Positions 1 through 6,424 of a stretch of DNA of 6,507 nucleotides are shown here, piece by piece. The notes beneath the pieces are model-generated. The model was given only the letters and a program-made list of their open reading frames with translations. It was not told where the DNA came from and did not search any database. The position numbers were made by a program, and so were the translations under genes. This stretch comes from Clostridiaceae bacterium (lineage in GTDB: Bacteria; Bacillota; Clostridia; Oscillospirales; Acutalibacteraceae), in the NCBI GenBank assembly GCA_016303035.1, contig JAEDML010000071.1, positions 1 to 6,507 of the forward strand, written 5' to 3'. Positions within the stretch are counted from its first letter, which is position 1. Each line of letters begins with the position of its first letter.

Positions 1-2161
1 CAACCTCATCAGCGTCAAGCGCGAAGGGACGGATTGTAGCGTGCGGGCAAACAAAGGCGCACTTATTACATTTAGCGCAGGTCTCAGGATTCCACTCGGG
101 AACCATAACCGCAACGCCGCGCTTCTCATAAGCCGATGCGCCCTGTTCAAATGTACCGTCGGCATGGTCAACGAATGCGGATACCGGCAGAGCGTCGCCG
201 TCCATAAGTCCTACCGGCTTCATGATGTTATCAACCATCTTAACCAGCTTTGCAGGACCTTCTTCTTTTACGGCTTCCTTGTTATCGACCGCATTAGCCC
301 AATCGTCAGGAACATCAACCTTAACAAAGGCGGTTGCGCCTGCGTCGATTGCCTTCTCGTTCATTTCAACGATTTCTTTACCCTTCTTCATAAACTTCTG
401 AGCTTTTTCTTTCATATAGCCGATAGCCTCTTCCTCGGGAAGAACCTTGGAAAGAGCAAAGAAAGCAGACTGAAGAACGGTATTAGTACGCTTGCCGAGA
501 CCGATTTCAGCGGCAATGTCGATAGCGTTAACGGTATAAAGCTGAATATTGTTTTTTGCGATATAGCGCTTAGCTTCAGCAGGCATATGAGTGTTAAGCT
601 CTTCGGGAGTCCACTGGCAGTTGATAAGGAATACGCCGCCCGGCTTAACATCATTTACCATCTTGTAACCTTTTATTACATAGGACGGGTTGTGGCAGGC
701 AACAAAGTCAGCCTTGTTGATGTAATAGGGGCTCTTAATCGGCTTGTCCCCGAAACGAAGGTGAGATACGGTTATACCGCCGGTCTTCTTCGAGTCATAC
801 TGGAAGTAAGCCTGAACATACTTGTCGGTATGGTCGCCGATAATCTTGATGGAGTCCTTGTTTGCTCCGACGGTTCCGTCGCCGCCGAGACCCCAGAATT
901 TGCACTCAATGGTGCCTTCTGCAGCAGTGTTGGGTGCTTCTTCCTCGTCAAGAGAAAGTTCGGTAACATCATCCTTGATACCGATTGTGAACTGGTGCTT
1001 GGGCTCGTCCTTGGTAAGCTCCTTGTAAACCGCAAAAATGCTTGAAGGAGGAGTATCCTTAGAGCCGAGACCGTAACGGCCGCCGATAACGGTGTCAATC
1101 TTTCTGCCGACAGCGGCAAGAGCGGTAACAACATCCATATAAAGCGGCTCGCCGAGAGCGCCGGGCTCCTTAGTTCTGTCAAGAACGGCAATCTTCTTAA
1201 CCGAAGCAGGGATAGCCTCAACCAGCTTTTCGGCAGAGAAAGGACGGTAAAGGCGAACCTTTACAAGACCTACCTTCTCACCCTTTGCGGTAAGGTAATC
1301 AATAACCTCTTCGGCAACATCGCATACCGAGCCCATAGCTACGATAACACGCTCGGCATCGGGTGCGCCGTAGTAGTTAAAGAGCTTATAATCGGTTCCG
1401 ATTTTCTCGTTGATTTTATCAAAATACTTTTCAACAATTGCCGGAACTGCGTCATAATATTTATTGCAGGCTTCGCGGTGCTGGAAGAAAATATCACCGT
1501 TTTCGTGTGAACCGCGCATTACGGGATGCTCAGGATTAAGGGCGCGCTTGCGGAATGCTTCAACAGCGTCCATATCGCACATTTCCTTAAGATCATCGTA
1601 ATCCCAAACCTGAATCTTCTGAATTTCGTGAGAAGTACGGAATCCGTCAAAGAAGTTGATAAACGGAACTCTGCCCTCAATAGAAGCAAGGTGAGCTGCG
1701 GGAGCAAGGTCCATAACCTCCTGCGGATTGGTTTCGGCAAGCATTGCAAAGCCGGTCTGACGGCATGCATAAACGTCCGAATGGTCGCCGAATATGTTAA
1801 GCGCGTGCGAAGCAACGCAGCGTGCCGATACATGGAATACGCACGGTAAAAGCTCGCCGGCTATCTTGTACATATTGGGGATCATAAGAAGAAGTCCCTG
1901 AGAAGCCGTAAATGTGGTGGTTAACGCACCGGCTGCCAAAGAACCGTGAACAGTACCGGCGGCGCCTGCCTCGGACTGCATTTCGGCAACCTTTACGGTT
2001 GTACCGAATATGTTTTTAAGTCCCTGTGCCGACCACTGATCAACATAGTCAGCCATAGGACTGGACGGCGTAATCGGATAAATTCCGGCTACTTCGGTAA
2101 ACGCATAGGCAACATGAGCCGCGGCGTTATTACCGTCCATGGTTTTGAATTTTCTGGCCAT
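1..2161 (-). CDS. nifJ: Pyruvate:ferredoxin (flavodoxin) oxidoreductase, N-terminal 720 residues (gene cut by left edge)
   Basis: This cytoplasmic enzyme of anaerobes oxidatively decarboxylates pyruvate with CoA to acetyl-CoA and CO2 and reduces ferredoxin or flavodoxin, using thiamine diphosphate and three 4Fe-4S clusters. The minus-strand frame is open and meaningful from the ATG at 2161 to the window edge. It begins MARKFKTMDGNNAAAHVAYA. Pyruvate-domain motif YPITPSSPM is at 28-36, MQSEAGA at 61-67 and VSARCVASHA at 111-120. Thr31, Glu64 and Arg114 fall at the numbers I recall for the pyruvate and thiamine contacts of the Desulfovibrio africanus enzyme. GLGGDGTVGANK (424-435) opens the CoA-binding region. 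A ferredoxin motif CxxCxxCxxxCP with Cys695, 698, 701 and 705 lies close to the edge. Family members have about 1,170-1,230 residues, so the second ferredoxin motif and the thiamine-binding C-terminal domain lie outside the window. AGGAGG at 2170-2175 sits 8 nt before the ATG and fixes the start. No frameshift was seen. Identity is very secure. Confidence 0.97.
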   Translation of the reverse strand, partial: MARKFKTMDGNNAAAHVAYAFTEVAGIYPITPSSPMADYVDQWSAQGLKNIFGTTVKVAEMQSEAGAAGTVHGSLAAGALTTTFTASQGLLLMIPNMYKIAGELLPCVFHVSARCVASHALNIFGDHSDVYACRQTGFAMLAETNPQEVMDLAPAAHLASIEGRVPFINFFDGFRTSHEIQKIQVWDYDDLKEMCDMDAVEAFRKRALNPEHPVMRGSHENGDIFFQHREACNKYYDAVPAIVEKYFDKINEKIGTDYKLFNYYGAPDAERVIVAMGSVCDVAEEVIDYLTAKGEKVGLVKVRLYRPFSAEKLVEAIPASVKKIAVLDRTKEPGALGEPLYMDVVTALAAVGRKIDTVIGGRYGLGSKDTPPSSIFAVYKELTKDEPKHQFTIGIKDDVTELSLDEEEAPNTAAEGTIECKFWGLGGDGTVGANKDSIKIIGDHTDKYVQAYFQYDSKKTGGITVSHLRFGDKPIKSPYYINKADFVACHNPSYVIKGYKMVNDVKPGGVFLINCQWTPEELNTHMPAEAKRYIAKNNIQLYTVNAIDIAAEIGLGKRTNTVLQSAFFALSKVLPEEEAIGYMKEKAQKFMKKGKEIVEMNEKAIDAGATAFVKVDVPDDWANAVDNKEAVKEEGPAKLVKMVDNIMKPVGLMDGDALPVSAFVDHADGTFEQGASAYEKRGVAVMVPEWNPETCAKCNKCAFVCPHATIRPFALDADEV

Positions 2162-2242
2162 TGAAAATTCCTCCTGTAAAAAATTTAATGTGAGGCTGAG
2201 CAAACGGTGTCATCCGCCGATAGACAGTCCCATACGAATAAT

Positions 2243-2271
2243 ATAATACCACTTTTTAAGGTCGGTGTAAA
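2243..2271 (-). promoter_or_regulatory. Sigma-A-type promoter of nifJ
   Basis: Read on the minus strand, a -35 box TTTACA (2266-2271, 5 of 6 matches) is followed by a 17-bp spacer and a -10 box TATTAT (2243-2248, 5 of 6). The expected transcription start is near 2236, giving a leader of about 75 nt before the nifJ ATG. The leader ends in a canonical AGGAGG. Near-ideal boxes and spacing suit a highly expressed central-metabolism gene and imply that nifJ is transcribed independently of mnmE. The call rests on sequence match only. Confidence 0.75.
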
Positions 2272-2278
2272 CCTTAAA
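2255..2278. promoter_or_regulatory. Perfect inverted repeat over the nifJ -35 region, candidate operator
   Basis: On the plus strand TTTAAGGT (2255-2262) and ACCTTAAA (2271-2278) form a perfect 8-bp inverted repeat separated by 8 bp. The half-sites are centred 16 bp apart, so they lie on roughly the same DNA face, as expected for a dimeric repressor or activator. The right arm and spacer cover the -35 box and the left arm lies in the promoter spacer, so a bound protein would block RNA polymerase. It is not followed by a T-run in either direction, which argues against a terminator. The regulator is unknown, and the half-site is not an obvious Rex site (TTGTTAA half-sites). Confidence 0.45.
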
Positions 2279-2314
2279 TTGTTAAAAAATAAATAAATAT
2301 AAATTAAATTACGC

Positions 2315-2351
2315 AAAAAACCGAAAATTGTACTGCTGTATTACTATTTTC
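2315..2351 (-). terminator. Weak hairpin plus T-tract at the mnmE 3' end, possible terminator
   Basis: On the minus strand GAAAATAGTA (2342-2351) pairs with TACAATTTTC (2323-2332) through 9 of 10 positions around a 9-nt loop. Two G residues and a run of six T (2315-2320) follow. The stem starts inside the last mnmE codons and includes its TAG stop. It is AT-rich and therefore weak, but position, T-run and the separate nifJ promoter downstream all fit partial or full termination of the mnmE transcript. Confidence 0.35.
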
Positions 2352-3705
2352 CCACACAAAATCTGCGGAAAATCTCGTCTGTAACCTCATTGGTTACGCG
2401 CTTTCCCGTAAGCTCGTAAAGGGCGGAAAGCGCGTCGTCCACGCAAACGCCGACCGCGTCTAAGGTATAGCCGTTTAAGAGGGCGTTTTTTGCTTCCCTT
2501 ACCGCTTCGCAGGCGCGTGCGGCACAGGCTCGCTGGCGTTCGCCGAAAAGCACTGCGCTGTCGGGGTCTAAATTTGCCGTTCCGGTGATTTCGGCAATTT
2601 GTTTTACAAGCTCGTTATATCCATCGCCCGATTTTGCCGAAACCGTAACCGTCCGCATACCCTTAAAAGCGGATGCGTCAAAGCCTTTGCCTATGTCTGA
2701 CTTGTTTATAATAAAGATAGTATTGAATCCTTTTACAGATTCAATAAGCGCATAATCATCATCATCAAGCGGTGCGGAGCTGTCGAATACCGCCAGAATA
2801 AGGGAGGCGGTTTCAATTCTGTCCTTTGCGCGTTCAACGCCCAGTCTTTCAACCTCATCGGAAGCCTCATGTATACCGGCGGTATCGGAAAGCCGCAAAG
2901 TAATATCCCCTGCCGTTACCGTCTCCTCTATTACATCGCGCGTGGTGCCGGCAATATCGGTTACTATTGACTTTTCGGTGCCGCTTAATAAATTCATAAG
3001 AGTTGATTTTCCTACATTCGGCTTGCCGACTATTACGGTATCTATCCCCTCGCGTATCACCTTTCCGGCGTCATAGGTACGGAGCATTTCGTTAAGCGAA
3101 AATTCGGCGTTTGACAGCATTTTTGAAAAGTTTTCTATACTTAGCCCATCTATATCTTCATCGGGATAATCGGCAAAAGCCTCTATTGAAGCCGCCGCCT
3201 CTTTAAGGGAACTTTCAATCTCGCTGAGTTTTAGGCTGAGTCTGCCCGTGTGGGCAGCACGGGAAAGCTTCAGCTCCGCCTCACTTTTTGCCGAGATAAG
3301 TCCCATTATGCTTTCAGCCCTTGTAAGGTCGGTTTTTCCGTTAAGAAAGGCGCGTTTTGTAAACTCGCCGCCCTCTGCGGGATAAGCGCCGTTTGCCAGC
3401 GTAAGCCGCAGTACCGAACGTAGCATAAGCGTTCCGCCGTGAACCGAAATTTCAACAACATCTTCACCCGTATAGCTTTTAGGCGCGCGGAAGACAAGCG
3501 CCACGGCGTCGTCAAGCACCGTGCCATTATCCCTAATCTCACCGTAAGCCGCCCTGTAACCCTCAAGTTCACATAGCTTTCCGCCCGAAAACGGGAAAAA
3601 TATTTTATCGGCAATATCTATTGCCTTATCGCCCGAAATCCTTATAACACCTATAGACGCAGAGCCTATCGATGTTGCAATGGCGGCGATTGTGCGTTCT
3701 GACAT
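2344..3705 (-). CDS. mnmE: tRNA modification GTPase MnmE (TrmE)
   Basis: MnmE works with MnmG to install the aminomethyl or carboxymethylaminomethyl group at C5 of wobble uridine U34 in tRNAs reading two-codon boxes, using GTP and methylene-tetrahydrofolate. At 453 residues it is full length (E. coli MnmE has 454). The N-terminal folate-binding domain covers about 1-118 and begins with the typical TIAAIAT. A helical domain follows and resumes after the inserted G domain (about 220-375). G-domain motifs are GKPNVGKS (227-234), GTTRD (253-257), DTAG (274-277), NKSD (334-337) and SAK (356-358). Asn230 is the expected potassium-binding residue. The protein ends FCVGK, with the conserved catalytic cysteine at 450. 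The start is supported by a modest GGGAAG-type ribosome site upstream. TAG is followed directly by TAA in frame. Many Firmicutes keep this gene beside rnpA-yidC-jag-mnmG; here it stands alone between unrelated genes. Confidence 0.98.
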   Translation of the reverse strand: MSERTIAAIATSIGSASIGVIRISGDKAIDIADKIFFPFSGGKLCELEGYRAAYGEIRDNGTVLDDAVALVFRAPKSYTGEDVVEISVHGGTLMLRSVLRLTLANGAYPAEGGEFTKRAFLNGKTDLTRAESIMGLISAKSEAELKLSRAAHTGRLSLKLSEIESSLKEAAASIEAFADYPDEDIDGLSIENFSKMLSNAEFSLNEMLRTYDAGKVIREGIDTVIVGKPNVGKSTLMNLLSGTEKSIVTDIAGTTRDVIEETVTAGDITLRLSDTAGIHEASDEVERLGVERAKDRIETASLILAVFDSSAPLDDDDYALIESVKGFNTIFIINKSDIGKGFDASAFKGMRTVTVSAKSGDGYNELVKQIAEITGTANLDPDSAVLFGERQRACAARACEAVREAKNALLNGYTLDAVGVCVDDALSALYELTGKRVTNEVTDEIFRRFCVGK

Positions 3706-3726
3706 TTTCTCACTTCCCTATTTTGT

Positions 3727-3755
3727 ATTTTATCATATCTATAAGACTTTTTCAA
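3727..3755 (-). promoter_or_regulatory. Sigma-A-type promoter of mnmE
   Basis: Read on the minus strand, a -35 box TTGAAA (3750-3755, 5 of 6) is followed by a 17-bp spacer and a -10 box TAAAAT (3727-3732, 5 of 6). The predicted start near 3720 leaves a very short leader of about 15 nt, with the weak ribosome site GGGAAGTG almost at its 5' end. The promoter fires away from the lemA promoter, making this a divergent intergenic region. Confidence 0.65.
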
Positions 3756-3796
3756 CGCGGCGAATATTTTATTTTCTAAAAATTAGCATATCGGGG

Positions 3797-3825
3797 TAGA
3801 CTTATTTAGGAAAATATAATATAAT
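3797..3825 (+). promoter_or_regulatory. Sigma-A-type promoter of the lemA-TPM-dacA unit
   Basis: A weak -35 box TAGACT (3797-3802, 4 of 6) stands 17 bp before a perfect -10 box TATAAT (3820-3825). A second overlapping TATAAT (3815-3820) has no matching -35. The predicted start near 3832 gives a leader of about 37 nt. That leader contains an AGGAGG ribosome site at 3853-3858, 10 nt before the lemA ATG. The -35 boxes of this promoter and the mnmE promoter are about 40 bp apart. Confidence 0.6.
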
Positions 3826-3868
3826 ATAAAAAAATATAAATCATATTTTTGCAGGAGGTTTATATCAA

Positions 3869-4441
3869 ATGAAGAAAAAAGGCCTTATAATACTTGTTGC
3901 GGTTATCGCTGTAATTGTTGTTATTGCGCTTTCCTTAGCAGGTATATACAACGGAATGGTAGAAAAACAGCAAAGCGTTGAAGAAGCGCAGTCGACAATT
4001 TCCGCACAGCTCCAGCGCAGAGCGGATTTAATTCCCAACTTCCTAAGCTCGGTAAAGGGATATACCGATTATGAGCAGTCAACCTATACCGCAGTTACCG
4101 AGGCACGCTCGGCAGTTTCAAAGGCTTCCACGGTTGAAGAAACACAGGCCGCGGAGGATAGGCTTAACGGAGCTATTTCGGTTTGGGTTAACGCCGTTAC
4201 CGAAGCATATCCCGACCTTAAAGCAAACGATCAGTTCATTGCCTTTGAGGATGAGCTTGCAGGCACCGAAAACCGCATTATGCAGGCTCGTAAGGACTAT
4301 AATGCCGTTGCAAAGGAATACAATGTTTCCATAAAGAAATTCCCGCGCAACATCTTCGCTTCGCTTTTCGGATTTGAAAAAGCCGATTATTTTGAATCGA
4401 CCGACGCTGCCGAAAGCGTTCCGCAGGTTTCCTTTGAATAA
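3869..4441 (+). CDS. lemA: LemA family membrane-anchored protein
   Basis: This is a LemA-family protein: one N-terminal membrane helix followed by an extracytoplasmic helical-bundle domain. The family is widespread in bacteria and its biochemical role is not settled. The 190 residues begin with a lysine cluster and a hydrophobic segment (about 5-25) that leads straight into the family signature: YNGMVEKQQSVEEAQS (27-42), then QLQRRADLIPNF (47-58). The second conserved half reads ELAGTENRIMQARKDYN (129-145), YNVSIKKFPRNIFASLF (151-167) and a final PQVSF (185-189). Length is typical. A strong AGGAGG lies 10 nt before the ATG. It is first of three co-directional genes; the next starts 5 nt after its TAA stop. 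LemA and TPM-domain genes are frequently found side by side, which supports a joint envelope role, but the specific function here is inference. Confidence 0.93.
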   Translation: MKKKGLIILVAVIAVIVVIALSLAGIYNGMVEKQQSVEEAQSTISAQLQRRADLIPNFLSSVKGYTDYEQSTYTAVTEARSAVSKASTVEETQAAEDRLNGAISVWVNAVTEAYPDLKANDQFIAFEDELAGTENRIMQARKDYNAVAKEYNVSIKKFPRNIFASLFGFEKADYFESTDAAESVPQVSFE

Positions 4442-4446
4442 AGACT

Positions 4447-5244
4447 ATGACAAAGAGAATTATAAGTTTACTGCTTGCCGCCGTTTTGACGGCAAGTTTT
4501 ATGTGCGCCTGTTCAATTGATGCCGAAGAAGGTTATCCGAAGCCGACCGAGCGCTTTTTCGTAAATGATTTTGCCGATATAATTGAAGAGGCCGATGAAA
4601 ACGAAATATATTCGAGGTGCGCGTCCCTGAATGACTCTACAACCGCGCAGGTAGTTGTAGTAACGGTTGAAGATTTAAACGGCGAGGAGCCCTCCGACTA
4701 TGCCCTTAATCTCGGCAGAGAATGGGGCGTGGGACAAAAGGACAAGGACAACGGTATTGTAATCCTGCTCTCCCGTGATGACCGCGAGGTATATATAGCG
4801 GTCGGCGGCGGACTTGAAGGCGCTATGCCTGACAGCAAAACCGGACGTATACTTGACCGCTACGGAATGGAATATTTCAAAGCCGACGAATTTTCGGCAG
4901 GACTCCTTTCGGTATGCAAGGCCGTTGTAAACGAGGTTTACATTGAATACGGAATTGAACCCGAGGAAAGCTACACGCCGATTGATTCAATAGCCGATAG
5001 CGGCGATGAAGAATTTTCGTATGCCGGAAAGGTAGCCGTATCGTGGGTTATACTGATCATAGTGGTTGTGGCATATATATTGCTCTTTTCTCGCAGACGT
5101 CGCGGATTCTTTTGGTTCGGAGGACCCGGTTCCGGCGGCTTCGGCGGCGGATCGGGCGGATTCGGCGGATTTTCCGGCGGTGGCGGCGGTTTTTCGGGCG
5201 GAGGAGGATCCTTCGGCGGTGGCGGCGCAGGCCGCGGATTTTAG
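4447..5244 (+). CDS. TPM-domain (YgcG-like) membrane protein with glycine-rich tail
   Basis: This 265-residue protein has a hydrophobic export segment (about 4-19) ending MCACS, a TPM domain (about 36-168), a membrane helix (about 196-214), an RRRR stop-transfer cluster (216-219) and a glycine-rich tail (225-265) ending GAGRGF. Recognisable TPM features are VNDFADII (39-46), QVVVVTVEDLNG (68-79), GREWGVGQKDKDNGIVILLS (90-109) and the VYIAVGGGLEGAMPD stretch (115-129). TPM domains were named for phosphatase activity in plant TLP18.3, but bacterial members are mostly uncharacterised, so no reaction is claimed. The domain should lie outside the membrane with the tail inside. Cys22 could be lipidated, but the MCAC context is a poor lipobox. 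It starts 5 nt after the lemA stop with no clear ribosome site, suggesting translational coupling to lemA. Glycine-rich ends are common in this family. Function unknown. Confidence 0.9.
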   Translation: MTKRIISLLLAAVLTASFMCACSIDAEEGYPKPTERFFVNDFADIIEEADENEIYSRCASLNDSTTAQVVVVTVEDLNGEEPSDYALNLGREWGVGQKDKDNGIVILLSRDDREVYIAVGGGLEGAMPDSKTGRILDRYGMEYFKADEFSAGLLSVCKAVVNEVYIEYGIEPEESYTPIDSIADSGDEEFSYAGKVAVSWVILIIVVVAYILLFSRRRRGFFWFGGPGSGGFGGGSGGFGGFSGGGGGFSGGGGSFGGGGAGRGF

Positions 5245-5267
5245 ATTTTTAGTAACGGAGAATTTCA

Positions 5268-6383
5268 ATGTCGGATAGTTTTAATAACAAAGATTATAAT
5301 GAGTATTTCCGTTCGCTTGAAAACCGACTTCAAAGCGAATCACAACGGTCAAAGGTGCAGTCTTCTTCTAAGCCTGTCAGACGGCGCAGCAAAAGATACC
5401 GCGTAATACGCATAAAGCCCCGTGCGGTTGTTGCACTCATTATCGTTCTTGTTGCCGTTGTGCTGATCGCTTTGCTAATCACAAAGTTTGCCGCAAATAA
5501 AAATTCCGTTTCGGCAAAAAACACAAAAAGCGATATTCCCCGTCAAGATATCGTTTCGAAAAACGAGGCTGTTGCATTCAAGCCCCGAATTACCGACAGT
5601 ACGCTTACCTTAGGGGACGACAAAGACGCTAAAGGCATTATAATAATTGATACCGAAAGCGGCGACATAGTTGCCGAAAAGAATTATAAAACAAGGCTGT
5701 ACCCTTCCTCTACAACAAAGGTTATGACACTGCTTGTTGCGGTGGAAAATATAAAGGATTACAACGACACCTTTACCATGTCGCTTGATATTACCGATCC
5801 GCTGTTTGTCGAGGGAGCCTCGGTTGCGGGGTTTCTGTCCGGAGAAAAAATTACCATGACCGATATGCTTTACGGCACAATTTTACCATCGGGTGCCGAC
5901 GCTGCGGTAGGACTTGCCGTTAAGCTCTCAGGCAGTGAAAGTGAATTTGTAAAGCTTATGAATAAAAAGGCGGCGGAATTGGGACTCAAAAATACCCACT
6001 TTACCAATGTTTCGGGCCTGTATAACGAAAATCACTATACCACCGCGTATGATATGGCAATTATTCTTCATGCGGCTATGCAAAACGAGATATGCCGCAA
6101 AATTCTTACCACATATCAGTACACAACTTCGGTAACAAAGCAACACCCGGAAGGCATTTTACTTTCAAGCACATTGTTTTCCCATATGTACGGAACCGAG
6201 CCCGAAACCGCCACCATAGAGGGCGGGAAGACAGGCTTCGTAAATGAATCTGGCTACTGTATTGCTTCTTTCGGTTCAAATAATACAACCAAAAACGAAT
6301 ATATTGTCGTAACGCTGGGCAGCAGCAGCCGCTGGCCCGCTTTTTACGGACAGATAGAGCTCTACAAGGAATTTGTAAAATAA
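5268..6383 (+). CDS. Membrane-anchored D-alanyl-D-alanine carboxypeptidase, peptidase S11 family
   Basis: S11 carboxypeptidases (low-mass penicillin-binding proteins, DacA/DacF type) remove the terminal D-Ala from peptidoglycan stem pentapeptides outside the membrane, limiting cross-linking. The 371 residues comprise a hydrophilic, arginine/lysine-rich cytoplasmic tail (1-51), one membrane helix (about 53-72), a linker (73-118) and the catalytic domain (about 119-371). The nucleophile motif is S148-T-T-K151 followed by VMT. The KTG motif is K321-T-G323 in the typical setting GGKTGFVNESGYC. The middle triad reads S208-G-A210 inside LPSGADAA where SxN is usual, so the conserved Asn is Ala. HYTTAYDMA (256-264) is another family block. 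It lacks the C-terminal beta domain of E. coli PBP5 and uses a signal anchor instead of a cleaved signal peptide. CGGAGA about 7 nt upstream supports the start. It lies 23 nt after the TPM gene and ends at a strong terminator. Fold assignment is secure; activity is likely but not certain because of the altered triad. Confidence 0.92.
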   Translation: MSDSFNNKDYNEYFRSLENRLQSESQRSKVQSSSKPVRRRSKRYRVIRIKPRAVVALIIVLVAVVLIALLITKFAANKNSVSAKNTKSDIPRQDIVSKNEAVAFKPRITDSTLTLGDDKDAKGIIIIDTESGDIVAEKNYKTRLYPSSTTKVMTLLVAVENIKDYNDTFTMSLDITDPLFVEGASVAGFLSGEKITMTDMLYGTILPSGADAAVGLAVKLSGSESEFVKLMNKKAAELGLKNTHFTNVSGLYNENHYTTAYDMAIILHAAMQNEICRKILTTYQYTTSVTKQHPEGILLSSTLFSHMYGTEPETATIEGGKTGFVNESGYCIASFGSNNTTKNEYIVVTLGSSSRWPAFYGQIELYKEFVK

Positions 6384-6389
6384 ACATTA

Positions 6390-6424
6390 AATTTGCCTAT
6401 GGCTAAGCCATAGGCAAATTTTTT
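6390..6424 (+). terminator. Strong intrinsic terminator after the lemA-TPM-dacA unit, probably bidirectional
   Basis: AAATTTGCCTATGGC (6390-6404) and GCCATAGGCAAATTT (6408-6422) form a perfect 15-bp stem with a TAA loop. T residues continue to 6424. It begins 6 bp after the carboxypeptidase stop codon. The left flank is A-rich, so the minus-strand transcript also gets T residues after the same hairpin. A convergent minus-strand gene appears to stop exactly at its right edge, so one hairpin likely serves both genes. Confidence 0.88.

Noticed and set aside
41..1045. 334-codon open frame on the plus strand opposite nifJ
   Set aside because: Its product is low-complexity and unlike any family I know. 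It lies antisense to an unmistakable pyruvate:ferredoxin oxidoreductase frame with intact motifs, and biased codon use in nifJ explains the lack of stops.
1519..1849. Open frames of about 105 codons on both strands within nifJ
   Set aside because: They overlap each other and the conserved pyruvate-binding domain and have no ribosome site or recognisable motif; they are shadows of nifJ.
2162..2242. nifJ leader examined for a riboswitch
   Set aside because: Only about 75 nt, with 4-bp pairings at best (TGTC/GACA) and no recognisable aptamer core.
3306..3614. 102-codon minus-strand frame inside mnmE
   Set aside because: It is out of frame with the conserved folate-binding domain and has no support of its own.
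3830..3850. AAAAATAT / ATATTTTT hairpin in the lemA leader as a riboswitch or thermometer
   Set aside because: The arms contain only A and T, would be unstable, and do not pair with the AGGAGG; this is likely chance in AT-rich DNA.
5106..5241. Glycine-codon repeat considered as a tandem DNA repeat
   Set aside because: The units vary in length and codon choice. The periodicity reflects a GGF/GGGS-type protein tail, not a defined DNA repeat.
4987..5278. Several overlapping frames on both strands over the TPM glycine-rich tail
   Set aside because: Repetitive GGC/GGA codons keep alternative frames open, giving Arg-rich or Ala/Ser-rich products. The tail itself is typical of the family.
6106..6387. 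93-codon minus-strand frame opposite the carboxypeptidase
   Set aside because: It is antisense to conserved S11 sequence including the KTG motif; no start signal or family resemblance.
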